A model generated the notes under the pieces. It was not told the DNA's origin. It made no database searches and worked only from the letters and a program-made list of their open reading frames with translations. A stretch of DNA of 64,000 nt from Flagellimonas myxillae (GTDB taxonomy: Bacteria; Bacteroidota; Bacteroidia; Flavobacteriales; Flavobacteriaceae), in NCBI RefSeq assembly GCF_023502235.1, contig NZ_JAMFLY010000001.1, positions 1,488,001-1,552,000 of the forward strand. Reading direction: 5' to 3'. Below are positions 56,354-64,000 of this stretch, one piece after another (within the stretch, counting starts at the first letter, position 1; every line of letters starts with the position of its first letter). A program made the translations under genes and the position numbers.

Positions 56354-57454
56354 TTAGCAATTCACGGTCTGGCCAAGATAATATTGGTACATGGCTGCAA
56401 CACCCTCTTCAATATCGATATTGTGTTTCCAACCCAAATTGTGAAGTTTATCCACGTCGGTCCGCTTCACCATTGTTCCATCGGGTTTTTCCGTGTTAAA
56501 CTTAAAAGTGCCTCCAAAGTCCAATTTTTCTTTGATCAATGTGGCCAGGTCAGCAATGGAAATATCCACTCCCGTTCCAATATTTATATGTGTGTTCCTT
56601 ATTTCTTTTTGGTCTTTCTGATAGGTATCCTGAAAGTTCCGGTGCTCCATTATAAAAACACAGGCATCGGCCATGTCTTCAGACCATAAGAATTCCCTCA
56701 TTGGTTTCCCAGTTCCCCAAATCTCCACGGAAACCTCGCCAGATGCGCTCTTTGCTACCCCATATTTGGAAAGTATGGCAAGCTTTTCTTCTTGGAAACT
56801 GGAACCTGAAACCCCTTCTATGGGCAGTTGGTCCAAATCTCTATCGATTATATCCCAGTTGTTGTTTTCCAATCCCTTCCCCAGGTGTATTTTTCTTATG
56901 AGTGCCGGCAAAACGTGGGACTTCTCCAAATCAAAATTATCGTTGGGGCCATACAAGTTTGTGGGCATTACGGAAATAAAATTCGTGCCGTATTGAAGAT
57001 TATAGCTTTCGCACAATTTGATTCCTGCAATCTTGGCAATAGCATACGGCTCGTTGGTATATTCCAAAACATCGGTCAATAAATAATCCTCCTTCATGGG
57101 TTGGGGACAATTCTTTGGATAGATGCATGTACTTCCCAAAAACAGCAGTTTTTTAACCCCGTGCAAATAGCTTTGATGAATCACATTATTTTGGATCATC
57201 AGATTAGCGTATATAAAATCGCCCCGATAGGTATTGTTTGCCACAATCCCACCGACTTTGGCCGCCGCCAAGAACACATACTCAGGTTTTTCCTCGGCAA
57301 AAAACTGGGAAACAGCCAAGGTGTCCGTTAAATCCAGTTGGGCATGGGTTCTTGTTATTAGGTTGGTATATCCTCTGGATTTTAAGTTTTTGACCAGGGC
57401 GCTTCCAACCAAACCTCTATGACCTGCTACATAAATTTTAGCATCCGCTTTCAT
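56354..57454 (-). CDS. fcl: GDP-L-fucose synthase
   Basis: 366 residues. The cofactor motif is YVAGHRGLVGSALVKNL; NAD(P)-site and catalytic region are EPYAIAKIAGIKLCESY. The protein is longer than the ~310-320-residue E. coli-type enzyme because of an insertion at ~190-235 (ENNNWDIIDRDLDQLPIEGVSGSSF and onward), which I recall in Bacteroidota members. It converts GDP-4-keto-6-deoxymannose to GDP-L-fucose. It starts 5 bases after the gmd stop. Confidence 0.93.
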   Translation of the reverse strand: MKADAKIYVAGHRGLVGSALVKNLKSRGYTNLITRTHAQLDLTDTLAVSQFFAEEKPEYVFLAAAKVGGIVANNTYRGDFIYANLMIQNNVIHQSYLHGVKKLLFLGSTCIYPKNCPQPMKEDYLLTDVLEYTNEPYAIAKIAGIKLCESYNLQYGTNFISVMPTNLYGPNDNFDLEKSHVLPALIRKIHLGKGLENNNWDIIDRDLDQLPIEGVSGSSFQEEKLAILSKYGVAKSASGEVSVEIWGTGKPMREFLWSEDMADACVFIMEHRNFQDTYQKDQKEIRNTHINIGTGVDISIADLATLIKEKLDFGGTFKFNTEKPDGTMVKRTDVDKLHNLGWKHNIDIEEGVAAMYQYYLGQTVNC

Positions 57455-57459
57455 TCTTA

Positions 57460-58575
57460 TTACTCGAAATAATTAAGAATTCGATAACCTCCATCTTTAA
57501 GGTATTGTTCCTTTTGCATCAACTTAACGTCACTCTGCATCATATCTTTGATCAAACCTTGTAAGTCATATTCAGGAATCCATCCCAATTTGGTTTTTGC
57601 TTTGGTAGGGTCTCCTATAAGCAAATCCACTTCTGTGGGTCTAAAGTACTTGGGATCTACGGCCAACACTTCTTTTCCTATTTCTATTTGGAATTCTGGG
57701 TTGTTGCACGCCTTCACATAAGCTTTTTCATCGACTCCCGAGCCCTTGAATTCCAATTCAATTCCAACTTCCCCAAAACTCATCCTAACAAAATCCCTTA
57801 CCGTGGTGGTCTTGCCCGTTGCAATAACCCAATCTTCGGGTTCATCAGCTTGTAGGATCATCCACATCATACGAACATAATCTTTGGCGTGTCCCCAATC
57901 TCTTTGGGCATCCAAATTTCCAAGGAAGAATTTATCTTGTAGTCCCAAAGCTATCCTTGATGTGGCCCTTGTTATTTTACGCGTTACGAAAGTTTCCCCA
58001 CGGATGGGTGATTCGTGGTTGAACAATATTCCATTGCAAGCATACATATTATAAGCTTCCCTATAGTTCACCGTAATCCAATAGGCATACATTTTGGCAA
58101 CCGCGTATGGGCTTCTAGGGTAAAATGGTGTGGTTTCACTTTGAGGAACTTCCTGAACCTTACCGTAAAGCTCAGAGGTAGAAGCCTGATATATTCTTGT
58201 TTTTTCGGACAATCCCAAAAGACGAACTGCGTCCAAAATCCTAAGGGTACCCAAGCCATCGGCGTTACCTGTGTATTCCGGTGTCTGAAAACTTACATGC
58301 ACATGACTCATCGCTGCCAAGTTGTAAATTTCGTCGGGCTGTACTTCCTGGATAATACGAATCAGGTTGGTACTATCGGTCATATCCCCATAGTGCAGGA
58401 TAAAGTTTCGATTTTCAACATGTGGGTCCTGGTATAAGTGATCAATTCGGTCGGTATTGAAAAGGGATGAACGGCGCTTTAGTCCGTGTACCTCATAACC
58501 CTTTTTCAATAAAAATTCACTTAAGTAGGCTCCATCTTGCCCGGTTACCCCGGTAATCAATGCTTTTTTTGTCAC
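57460..58575 (-). CDS. gmd: GDP-mannose 4,6-dehydratase
   Basis: 371 residues. [32 protein letters not shown] is the cofactor region and [21 protein letters not shown] contains the catalytic Tyr and Lys. Motifs [13 protein letters not shown] and [16 protein letters not shown] are typical. It begins the GDP-L-fucose pathway and is the first gene of the minus-strand series 39254-58575. A promoter candidate lies 20-49 bases upstream. Confidence 0.95.
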   Translation of the reverse strand: MTKKALITGVTGQDGAYLSEFLLKKGYEVHGLKRRSSLFNTDRIDHLYQDPHVENRNFILHYGDMTDSTNLIRIIQEVQPDEIYNLAAMSHVHVSFQTPEYTGNADGLGTLRILDAVRLLGLSEKTRIYQASTSELYGKVQEVPQSETTPFYPRSPYAVAKMYAYWITVNYREAYNMYACNGILFNHESPIRGETFVTRKITRATSRIALGLQDKFFLGNLDAQRDWGHAKDYVRMMWMILQADEPEDWVIATGKTTTVRDFVRMSFGEVGIELEFKGSGVDEKAYVKACNNPEFQIEIGKEVLAVDPKYFRPTEVDLLIGDPTKAKTKLGWIPEYDLQGLIKDMMQSDVKLMQKEQYLKDGGYRILNYFE

Positions 58576-58594
58576 AGTTTTTGGATTTTAGCCA

Positions 58595-58624
58595 CAAAGA
58601 TGTGCATTAAACAGGAGATTACAA
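58595..58624 (-). promoter_or_regulatory. Candidate promoter for gmd and the downstream series
   Basis: On the minus strand, TTG (58622-58624) is followed after exactly 19 bases by CATCTTTG (58595-58602). This fits TTG-N19-TAnnTTTG with one mismatch, and the gmd start is 20 bases further downstream. Confidence 0.55.
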
Positions 58625-58802
58625 GCAATATTGTATGAAATGCATTTTTTTTGGACAGAATAAACTTTCACGGGGATGAAATGCATTTTTGGCCAAGTTG
58701 GAGATCAAATTTTCAAGATTTCAAAATTGGGTTTATCGTACCGTTTAAAGAAACTGTCCTCGATTTCATCGAATTGGGGGAAGCACCCAGTTCTTTTTTT
58801 TT

Positions 58803-58810
58803 TAGGTTTG
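58803..58810 (+). promoter_or_regulatory. TAnnTTTG element for the O-acyltransferase pair
   Basis: TAGGTTTG is an exact match, 34 bases before the start at 58845. A TTG at 58774-58776 is 26 bases upstream, somewhat too far for the usual spacing. Confidence 0.45.
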
Positions 58811-58844
58811 CCCCGAAATTGCCATACTAGACCTTAAACAAGAC

Positions 58845-60278
58845 ATGATATTCAATTCTTTTGATTTTGCTGTTTACCTTCCAATTGTCTTCTTTTTATA
58901 TTGGTACGTTACCAATGGCAATCTAAAGGCCCAAAACTTGCTTATTGTACTGGCAAGTTATGTGTTCTATGGTTGGTGGGACTACAGGTTTTTGAGCTTG
59001 ATTGCTTTTAGCTCCGTTGTAGATTATACCATTGGAAATACACTACACCGGACCGAGAAAAAATCCACTCGCAAAATGCTCCTGATTGCCAGCCTGTTGG
59101 TTAATTTAGGCCTACTTGGCTTTTTCAAGTACTACAATTTCTTTGTAGCCAATTTTGAGTCGGCATTTAGTTTTTTCGGATATAAATTTGAAGGATATAC
59201 CCTTAAAATCATCCTTCCTGTAGGTATCAGTTTTTACACCTTCCAGACACTCAGCTATACCATAGATGTCTACCGTAAGAAATTGGAGCCCACCAAAGAT
59301 TTTATTGCCTTTTTGGCCTTTGTGAGCTTTTTCCCCCAGCTGGTTGCCGGACCTATTGAAAGGGCCACGAATCTATTACCACAATTCTTCAAGAAACGAA
59401 ATTTTGATTATACCGGAGCCGTAATCGGGACACGTCAAATTTTATGGGGGCTATTCAAAAAAGTAGTCATTGCCGATCAATGCGCAATTTATGTGAACAG
59501 CATTTTTGACAATTCGGCCTATCATGGCGGAATCGTGTTGTTACTGGGAGCCATTTTATTTGCTTTCCAAATCTATGGTGACTTTTCGGGTTATTCCGAT
59601 ATTGCTATTGGTGTGGCGCGTTTATTCGGATTCAAGCTAATGCAAAACTTTGCCTTTCCTTATTTTTCTAGGGATATCGCAGAATTTTGGCGTCGTTGGC
59701 ATATTTCCCTTTCCACCTGGTTCCGCGATTATTTGTATATACCCCTAGGCGGAAGTAGAGTGAGCCAATCCAAAAAAATTAGAAATACATTTATCATATT
59801 TTTGGTCAGCGGATTTTGGCATGGTGCCAACTGGACCTTTATTATATGGGGTGCGTTAAACGCTCTTTATTTTTTACCCTTGCTATTATCCCAAAATAAT
59901 CGAAAAAATCTGGATACCGTCGCGGAAAACTCGATTTTCCCATCTTTCCGTGAGCTGGGACAAATGTTGCTAACCTTTGGGATTACCGTTGTAGCATGGA
60001 TATTTTTTAGGGCCGAAAATTTAGAACACTCGTTTTCATATTTAAAAAACATGCTATTTGGGACGAATGTTTTGGACATCGAAATCCCATATACCCTTTA
60101 TATATTCCTGGCCTTCTTCCTCCTTATTGAATGGATTGGTAGAAAAGACCAATTTGCCATTGAACACTTGGATATTAAGATTGGAAGACCAATTAGATGG
60201 GCCTTCTATATCATCCTATGCTTTTGCATTATTGGATTTGTGGACAACCAACAAGATTTTATATATTTTCAATTTTAG
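58845..60278 (+). CDS. MBOAT-family O-acyltransferase (AlgI-like)
   Basis: 477 residues with about ten membrane segments. The two invariant MBOAT histidines are visible: His286 in WRRWHISLSTW and His326 in FWHGANWTF. The motif QLVAGPIERA and FQIYGDFSGYSDIAIG are AlgI/DltB-type signatures. It would move acyl groups (usually acetyl) to an exported polysaccharide. The next gene begins 10 bases after its stop and encodes a plausible periplasmic partner. Confidence 0.9.
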   Translation: MIFNSFDFAVYLPIVFFLYWYVTNGNLKAQNLLIVLASYVFYGWWDYRFLSLIAFSSVVDYTIGNTLHRTEKKSTRKMLLIASLLVNLGLLGFFKYYNFFVANFESAFSFFGYKFEGYTLKIILPVGISFYTFQTLSYTIDVYRKKLEPTKDFIAFLAFVSFFPQLVAGPIERATNLLPQFFKKRNFDYTGAVIGTRQILWGLFKKVVIADQCAIYVNSIFDNSAYHGGIVLLLGAILFAFQIYGDFSGYSDIAIGVARLFGFKLMQNFAFPYFSRDIAEFWRRWHISLSTWFRDYLYIPLGGSRVSQSKKIRNTFIIFLVSGFWHGANWTFIIWGALNALYFLPLLLSQNNRKNLDTVAENSIFPSFRELGQMLLTFGITVVAWIFFRAENLEHSFSYLKNMLFGTNVLDIEIPYTLYIFLAFFLLIEWIGRKDQFAIEHLDIKIGRPIRWAFYIILCFCIIGFVDNQQDFIYFQF

Positions 60279-60287
60279 CCAAGATAG

Positions 60288-61340
60288 ATGAAAAGATACC
60301 TTAGAGATTTACTCATTATATCCGTACTTACCTTGGTTGGTTGTTTTTTGCTTTCACAAAAACACTATTCCGATGATTTTCTTATCCATAAAACTATCGA
60401 TACTCACTATAAAAAGGTAGCATGGAATATTACACTTTTAAACGAACGAAGTGAAGTACTCAACGGCAGTACGGTCTTTTTGGGTTCTTCCATTGTACAG
60501 GGCGGGGTAAACGATTCAATTTTAAATGCCCAGGGCATTAAGGCCGTAAACATGGGGGTTCCACATAATGGCAACGAACTTGGCCTGTATTTTCAAAAAA
60601 GGGTACTTGAAAAGGCGAATCCAAAAAAAATTATTTACCTAAAAGGTAAAATTCCCTACAAGGGACTGCACAAACTCACCCCATTGCTTTACACATCCTC
60701 AGAACTATTTGAGATTGGACAGACCTTTAATCTTGATTATATCAACTTTGTTTTCAAAAAGGTCAAGCTTTCTTTGGAGTACTTTTTTTATCAATTAGGC
60801 GACCAAGAAGATTATGGAGAACTGACAGAATTTCTCGATCAACTAAACGGACAAGTAAATACGGAGAATGTTATTTCCAATGTAACCTACAATGATGTGC
60901 TAAATCAAAAAGGAGCTTCGGTCAATGACGAAAATTTCAATCTATATCTGAATGGATATTTGTACCAAAGGGAACAACAGGATTCCAAAAATGTGCAAAG
61001 GTTAAAGATTTGGAAACGCAAGGCCGTAGAAATGTATTTTGGAAATAACTTCCTGTTCAACCAGTCCAATCAAGAAAAATTTCTTGCCGAGGCCATTGAA
61101 GCATGTAGGTCAAACAAAATCGGTGTTGAGAAGCTGTACATCCCTATTTTAATTGATGTAGGTCAGAACAAGGGGTACATTCGAAATAATTTTAGGCCTA
61201 GTAGTACAGATGAAAAGGTGGAGTTAATTCAGTTGGAAAACCTTGATTTTCTTAGGCAAATTGAATATTGGGAAGACCGTGACCACTTGAATCATTTAGG
61301 TGCACAAGAGTTCACAAAAAAGATTGTTCCGCTACTCTAA
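60288..61340 (+). CDS. SGNH-like membrane-anchored protein, MBOAT partner
   Basis: 350 residues. An N-terminal hydrophobic segment (DLLIISVLTLVGCFLLS) could be a signal anchor. GSSIVQGGV (Gly66-Ser67-Ser68) fits the SGNH block I serine region and DRDHLNH at ~330-336 fits the block V Asp/His, so an SGNH/AlgX-like fold is inferred. In alginate-type systems such a protein completes O-acetylation started by the MBOAT protein. Overlap in transcription with the MBOAT gene is likely from the 10-base gap; enzyme identity is not proven. Confidence 0.7.
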   Translation: MKRYLRDLLIISVLTLVGCFLLSQKHYSDDFLIHKTIDTHYKKVAWNITLLNERSEVLNGSTVFLGSSIVQGGVNDSILNAQGIKAVNMGVPHNGNELGLYFQKRVLEKANPKKIIYLKGKIPYKGLHKLTPLLYTSSELFEIGQTFNLDYINFVFKKVKLSLEYFFYQLGDQEDYGELTEFLDQLNGQVNTENVISNVTYNDVLNQKGASVNDENFNLYLNGYLYQREQQDSKNVQRLKIWKRKAVEMYFGNNFLFNQSNQEKFLAEAIEACRSNKIGVEKLYIPILIDVGQNKGYIRNNFRPSSTDEKVELIQLENLDFLRQIEYWEDRDHLNHLGAQEFTKKIVPLL

Positions 61341-61367
61341 CCGAAATTAATTCACACGAATACCGAT

Positions 61368-62588
61368 TTAAGGAGCAATGGTTACTTCGCCTTGATCAGG
61401 TACCGCATTGAAGATGATATACTTTTTTCCTGATTCCTCAACAATATAGGACTCGGCCGCGTTTGACCCTTGCAATACCGATGCCGTATTCCAGTTGGTT
61501 GGAATTTCCTTTTTTAAGGTTACCGGAAAATTATATATGGAGTCGTCCAAGTTGTCGGTACAGGAAACAACAATTTCACTTGCATTTTCGCGCACCAAAT
61601 AAACCGTCATATTATCTCTTTCCTTAATGTATTTTACAACATTTAAGAAGCTGTCCACCCAATATCTTTCCCTATTATTATCCAGAAATTGCAGGTGTTG
61701 TTCCAAAGTATTGGGTGTGATGTTAAAACCTCCCGTACCACCTATCATGTGAAACAAATAAACCGCCCATCCATTTGCTTCTTGGGCCGATTGTGCTATT
61801 GAATTTAGCCGGGAGGTAGTGGAATTGGCCGTTCCTTCCCCGCACAGAAAAGAGGCAATTTCCATGAAGTTGTCCGGCGTTGCCTTTTCAACCCTACCTT
61901 GGCATCCTCTGGCCGCTATATAATATTCTTCAGTTAGATTATGGTTCTCGGTATCGCAAAAGGGATATGCCAATGTTAGGCATTCCGAATACTCCATGTT
62001 TTGCGAAATGATTGCTTGTGAATTTTTAAGCTCACTCTCTACTCTTGCCCTATCCAGTCCTTCAAACGATGGGTGGCTCATGGTATGACTGGCAATTTCA
62101 TGTCCATTTCGATAGGCATCTTTGTAGGGCTGCCAGTTGTCAATTTTATTGGGCAACATGTACAAGGTGGTGTTCATATTGAACGCATCGAACAAGGGCA
62201 CTGCTATTTCAATTTGTTGGTCGTAGCTATCATCCCAGGTATGCGAAATTGCGGCATCTGCAAAGTTCTTCCAGGTGGCTACTGTAATGCTCTCATCAAC
62301 TACGGGCGGTTCTCCAGAATCCGGTTCATCGTCGTCATCCGGGTCGGGGTCTGGGTCTGGGTCGGGGTCGGGATCCGGATCATCAGTGTCTTGATCGTCT
62401 TCAGAATCGTCCCCATTGTCATCTGTTTCATCTTGATCTCCAGAATCTTCATCCGCATCTCCCTCATCTTCATCCTGCTGCTCGTTGATAACATTCTCAA
62501 GAAAAAAATCCTTGTCATCCGAACAGGAAATAAGATTGACCCCAGTTAAATAAAAACTAATGATCAATAAGAGTTTGAGATACCTCAT
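61368..62588 (-). CDS. Polysaccharide deacetylase lipoprotein
   Basis: 406 residues. The lipoprotein signal ends at Cys22 (NLISC). Residues 39-93 are a very acidic, Asp-rich linker that includes seven or more Asp-Pro repeats. The catalytic region starts at ~115: HTWDD (Asp119, Asp120) in place of TFDDG, and EIASHTMSHPSF (His168, His172) as the zinc-binding motif. The family removes N- or O-acetyl groups from glycans. Two metal ligands fit, but the Gly after DD is replaced by Ser-Tyr. Surface display and action on the exported polysaccharide or peptidoglycan are inferred. Confidence 0.85.
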   Translation of the reverse strand: MRYLKLLLIISFYLTGVNLISCSDDKDFFLENVINEQQDEDEGDADEDSGDQDETDDNGDDSEDDQDTDDPDPDPDPDPDPDPDDDDEPDSGEPPVVDESITVATWKNFADAAISHTWDDSYDQQIEIAVPLFDAFNMNTTLYMLPNKIDNWQPYKDAYRNGHEIASHTMSHPSFEGLDRARVESELKNSQAIISQNMEYSECLTLAYPFCDTENHNLTEEYYIAARGCQGRVEKATPDNFMEIASFLCGEGTANSTTSRLNSIAQSAQEANGWAVYLFHMIGGTGGFNITPNTLEQHLQFLDNNRERYWVDSFLNVVKYIKERDNMTVYLVRENASEIVVSCTDNLDDSIYNFPVTLKKEIPTNWNTASVLQGSNAAESYIVEESGKKYIIFNAVPDQGEVTIAP

Positions 62589-62624
62589 GGAGATTTTTGA
62601 AATTAAAATGCCTTTATAAAATGA

Positions 62625-62661
62625 AACATAGGATTTACCATGATGTAATAAATCCTATGTT
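62625..62661 (-). terminator. 13-bp hairpin, likely terminator of the beta-helix gene
   Basis: AACATAGGATTTA (62625-62637) and TAAATCCTATGTT (62649-62661) are exact complements with an 11-base loop. On the minus strand the stem is followed by TTTCATTTTATAAA, T-rich but interrupted. It starts 48 bases past the stop at 62710. It could alternatively be an operator before the deacetylase gene. Confidence 0.5.
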
Positions 62662-62709
62662 CCAAAATTTGTGTTCGAAAACCAATATTGAATTGAATCA
62701 GTTTGGTTT

Positions 62710-64000
62710 TTATTTCATGGTAATTGGATTACCGTTACTATCTGTACTATTTACAATTTGCGCTGATTGTGAGCCATTTACAACCAAAGATTGTGCACCA
62801 TTGGCACCTGTAAGCGAACTGTTCTTAATAGTATTGGAGCTGTTAAAACTTCCCTGCAGGTATCCAAATGGCCTTGCGGAGCTTCCATTGCTATAAGTAA
62901 CATTTACATTGTCCAAGGTCACACCAACAACATCTACCCCATTACTGGCCAATACTCCATTGATCCCATTCGGGGAACTCATGTTCACATTAATATCATT
63001 ATTGGTGAAGTTGATGTATCCATGTGCGCCATTTCTTGCAGAGAATCGAAGCGCTCCAACATCAACACCCAAAGTTGAGGTGAAATTGAACTCGTTGTTG
63101 TCAATCTCAATAGGTTGATTGTTGACCGGAGCATATTTAGTCATGGTATTCACATAAGTGTTGTTCAATATGTTATTGCGAATCTTCACATTCTGAAGGG
63201 CTCCGCTATAAATACTGGTATTTGAACCCAATCGGATACCACCATAATTACCCGCATTCTCCATGGTAATTGTATTGTTCTCAATGATCACATTCTTGGC
63301 ATCCGTAACAGAAAGTAGGTAATAGTGGGCATTATGACCTGGAACGGTTCTGATTACGTTATCGTGAATCCAGATATTTTCAATAAGATTACCAGAACTG
63401 GTACTAAAGAAGTCAACCATAGATCCCATTTGCTGGGCAGAGTTGAACATTGATTGGGGAATTTCCTCGAAATAACTGTTCTTTATCTCAACATTGGAGA
63501 CACATACCTTGATAGCCCTTCGTGTACAATTTCTATAGTCTTCATTGTCAAAGGTAAATCTACCATTGTGGCTCACGTTGGCTCCACCGATGGCATAGAA
63601 ACCTTCTGCATCATCACCAATTATATTTCGAACCACGTTGTTTTGGTAAAGAATATGGAAGTTGGTGGAGGAGTTCATTCCACTAAAAGAATACCACCAA
63701 GCTTTGGCAATACCATGGGTGTCATTGTAATTTCCATCGCCTTGTGCGACAATATCTTCGATAACGTTGTCCCTGAATTCCCCAGCGGAAAATCCTGAAC
63801 TTGTTGCATTAATGGAAAATCTAAAGGCTACAGCTCTAATCGCATTAGGGGAATATAGGTTGTGCACCCACAAATTCCTGAATGAAAAATGATTTTGACC
63901 GTGTAAATAGAACAGCCTACCATAGGCATCGGTTCCATCAAATTCCCCATTATAAATGGTTGGGGAAATATTGGTCATATCGAAAACTGCATCCACAGAT
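62710..64000 (-). CDS. Right-handed parallel beta-helix protein (5' end off window)
   Basis: Partial: about 430 codons are visible with the 5' end beyond the right edge; the apparent GTG start at 63996 is not a true start because the frame stays open to 64000. Repeated N-rich, V/I-x-I/N segments (VEIKNSYFEEIP, VIIENNTITMENAGNYGGIRL, VKIRNNILNNTYV, NQPIEIDNNEFNF) are typical of pectate-lyase/alginate-lyase-type right-handed beta-helices. Such folds hold polysaccharide lyases, epimerases and surface adhesins; no catalytic motif can be assigned from this part. It is next to the deacetylase lipoprotein. Confidence 0.8.
   Translation of the reverse strand, partial: SVDAVFDMTNISPTIYNGEFDGTDAYGRLFYLHGQNHFSFRNLWVHNLYSPNAIRAVAFRFSINATSSGFSAGEFRDNVIEDIVAQGDGNYNDTHGIAKAWWYSFSGMNSSTNFHILYQNNVVRNIIGDDAEGFYAIGGANVSHNGRFTFDNEDYRNCTRRAIKVCVSNVEIKNSYFEEIPQSMFNSAQQMGSMVDFFSTSSGNLIENIWIHDNVIRTVPGHNAHYYLLSVTDAKNVIIENNTITMENAGNYGGIRLGSNTSIYSGALQNVKIRNNILNNTYVNTMTKYAPVNNQPIEIDNNEFNFTSTLGVDVGALRFSARNGAHGYINFTNNDINVNMSSPNGINGVLASNGVDVVGVTLDNVNVTYSNGSSARPFGYLQGSFNSSNTIKNSSLTGANGAQSLVVNGSQSAQIVNSTDSNGNPITMK

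Noticed and set aside
62310..62400. Asp-Pro-rich stretch in the deacetylase as a possible frameshift artefact
   Set aside because: The reading frame stays open on both sides into a convincing deacetylase domain, so it is a real linker.
1..64000. Search for tRNA, rRNA, CRISPR, insertion sequences, prophage or defence genes
   Set aside because: No cloverleaf-like blocks, repeat arrays, transposase motifs or phage genes were recognised on either strand.

Overview
The window looks like a chromosome segment from a marine member of the Flavobacteriaceae (Bacteroidota); a Muricauda/Flagellimonas-like genus is a guess. The lineage is supported by the order gldF-gldG-dnaN, several Bacteroidota-type lipoproteins with acidic linkers, a TonB-plug/macroglobulin-type protein, the DUF4212 plus VC_2705-type symporter pair, and promoter-like TAnnTTTG elements. 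I saw no rRNA, tRNA, CRISPR array, insertion sequence or phage gene.

Layout. (1) 1-5869, minus: three genes of the 'planctomycete-type cytochrome c' group, namely a cytochrome c/chitobiase-C-like/leucine-rich protein cut by the left edge, a Tat-exported DUF1501 protein and a PSD1-type (DUF1549/DUF1553) lipoprotein. (2) 6042-12384: cell-envelope proteins (macroglobulin/TonB-plug protein, acidic-linker lipoprotein, DoxX, a LamG plus endonuclease/exonuclease/phosphatase protein) and an unlisted 49-codon CxxC protein at 10625-10774. (3) 12470-18595, minus: acetate use (acs, sodium:solute symporter, DUF4212), then phoH-purC. (4) 18790-24940, plus: SAM hydrolase-like protein, ABM-like protein, gldF, gldG, dnaN and a large lipoprotein closed by a strong terminator. 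(5) 25012-28329: DUF4870 protein, a CapK-like adenylate-forming enzyme and mnmE.

(6) 28380-61340 is a Wzx/Wzy-type capsule or exopolysaccharide locus. It contains a phosphatase (CpsB type) facing its likely kinase substrate (Wzc type), the Wza-type exporter, a membrane 4,6-dehydratase with an aminotransferase, UDP-GlcA/GalA genes (ugd, epimerase), and a sulfotransferase-like gene. A run of 17 minus-strand genes (39254-58575) follows: GDP-L-fucose (gmd, fcl), flippase, asparagine-synthase-like amidotransferase, hexapeptide acetyltransferase, polymerase, four glycosyltransferases, UDP-ManNAcA (wecB, wecC), UDP-L-FucNAc (capE, cupin, capF, capG) and a GNAT protein. An O-acyltransferase pair (MBOAT plus SGNH-like) is next to it. 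(7) 61368-64000, minus: a secreted polysaccharide deacetylase lipoprotein and a right-handed beta-helix protein cut by the right edge.

Taken together, the locus predicts an acidic polysaccharide containing some of FucNAc, ManNAcA, GlcA/GalA, fucose and an amino-dideoxy sugar, possibly sulfated, amidated and O-acylated. No priming sugar-phosphate transferase was found in the window, so chain initiation must be encoded elsewhere or by something I did not recognise. All family assignments come from reading motifs; no database search was possible.
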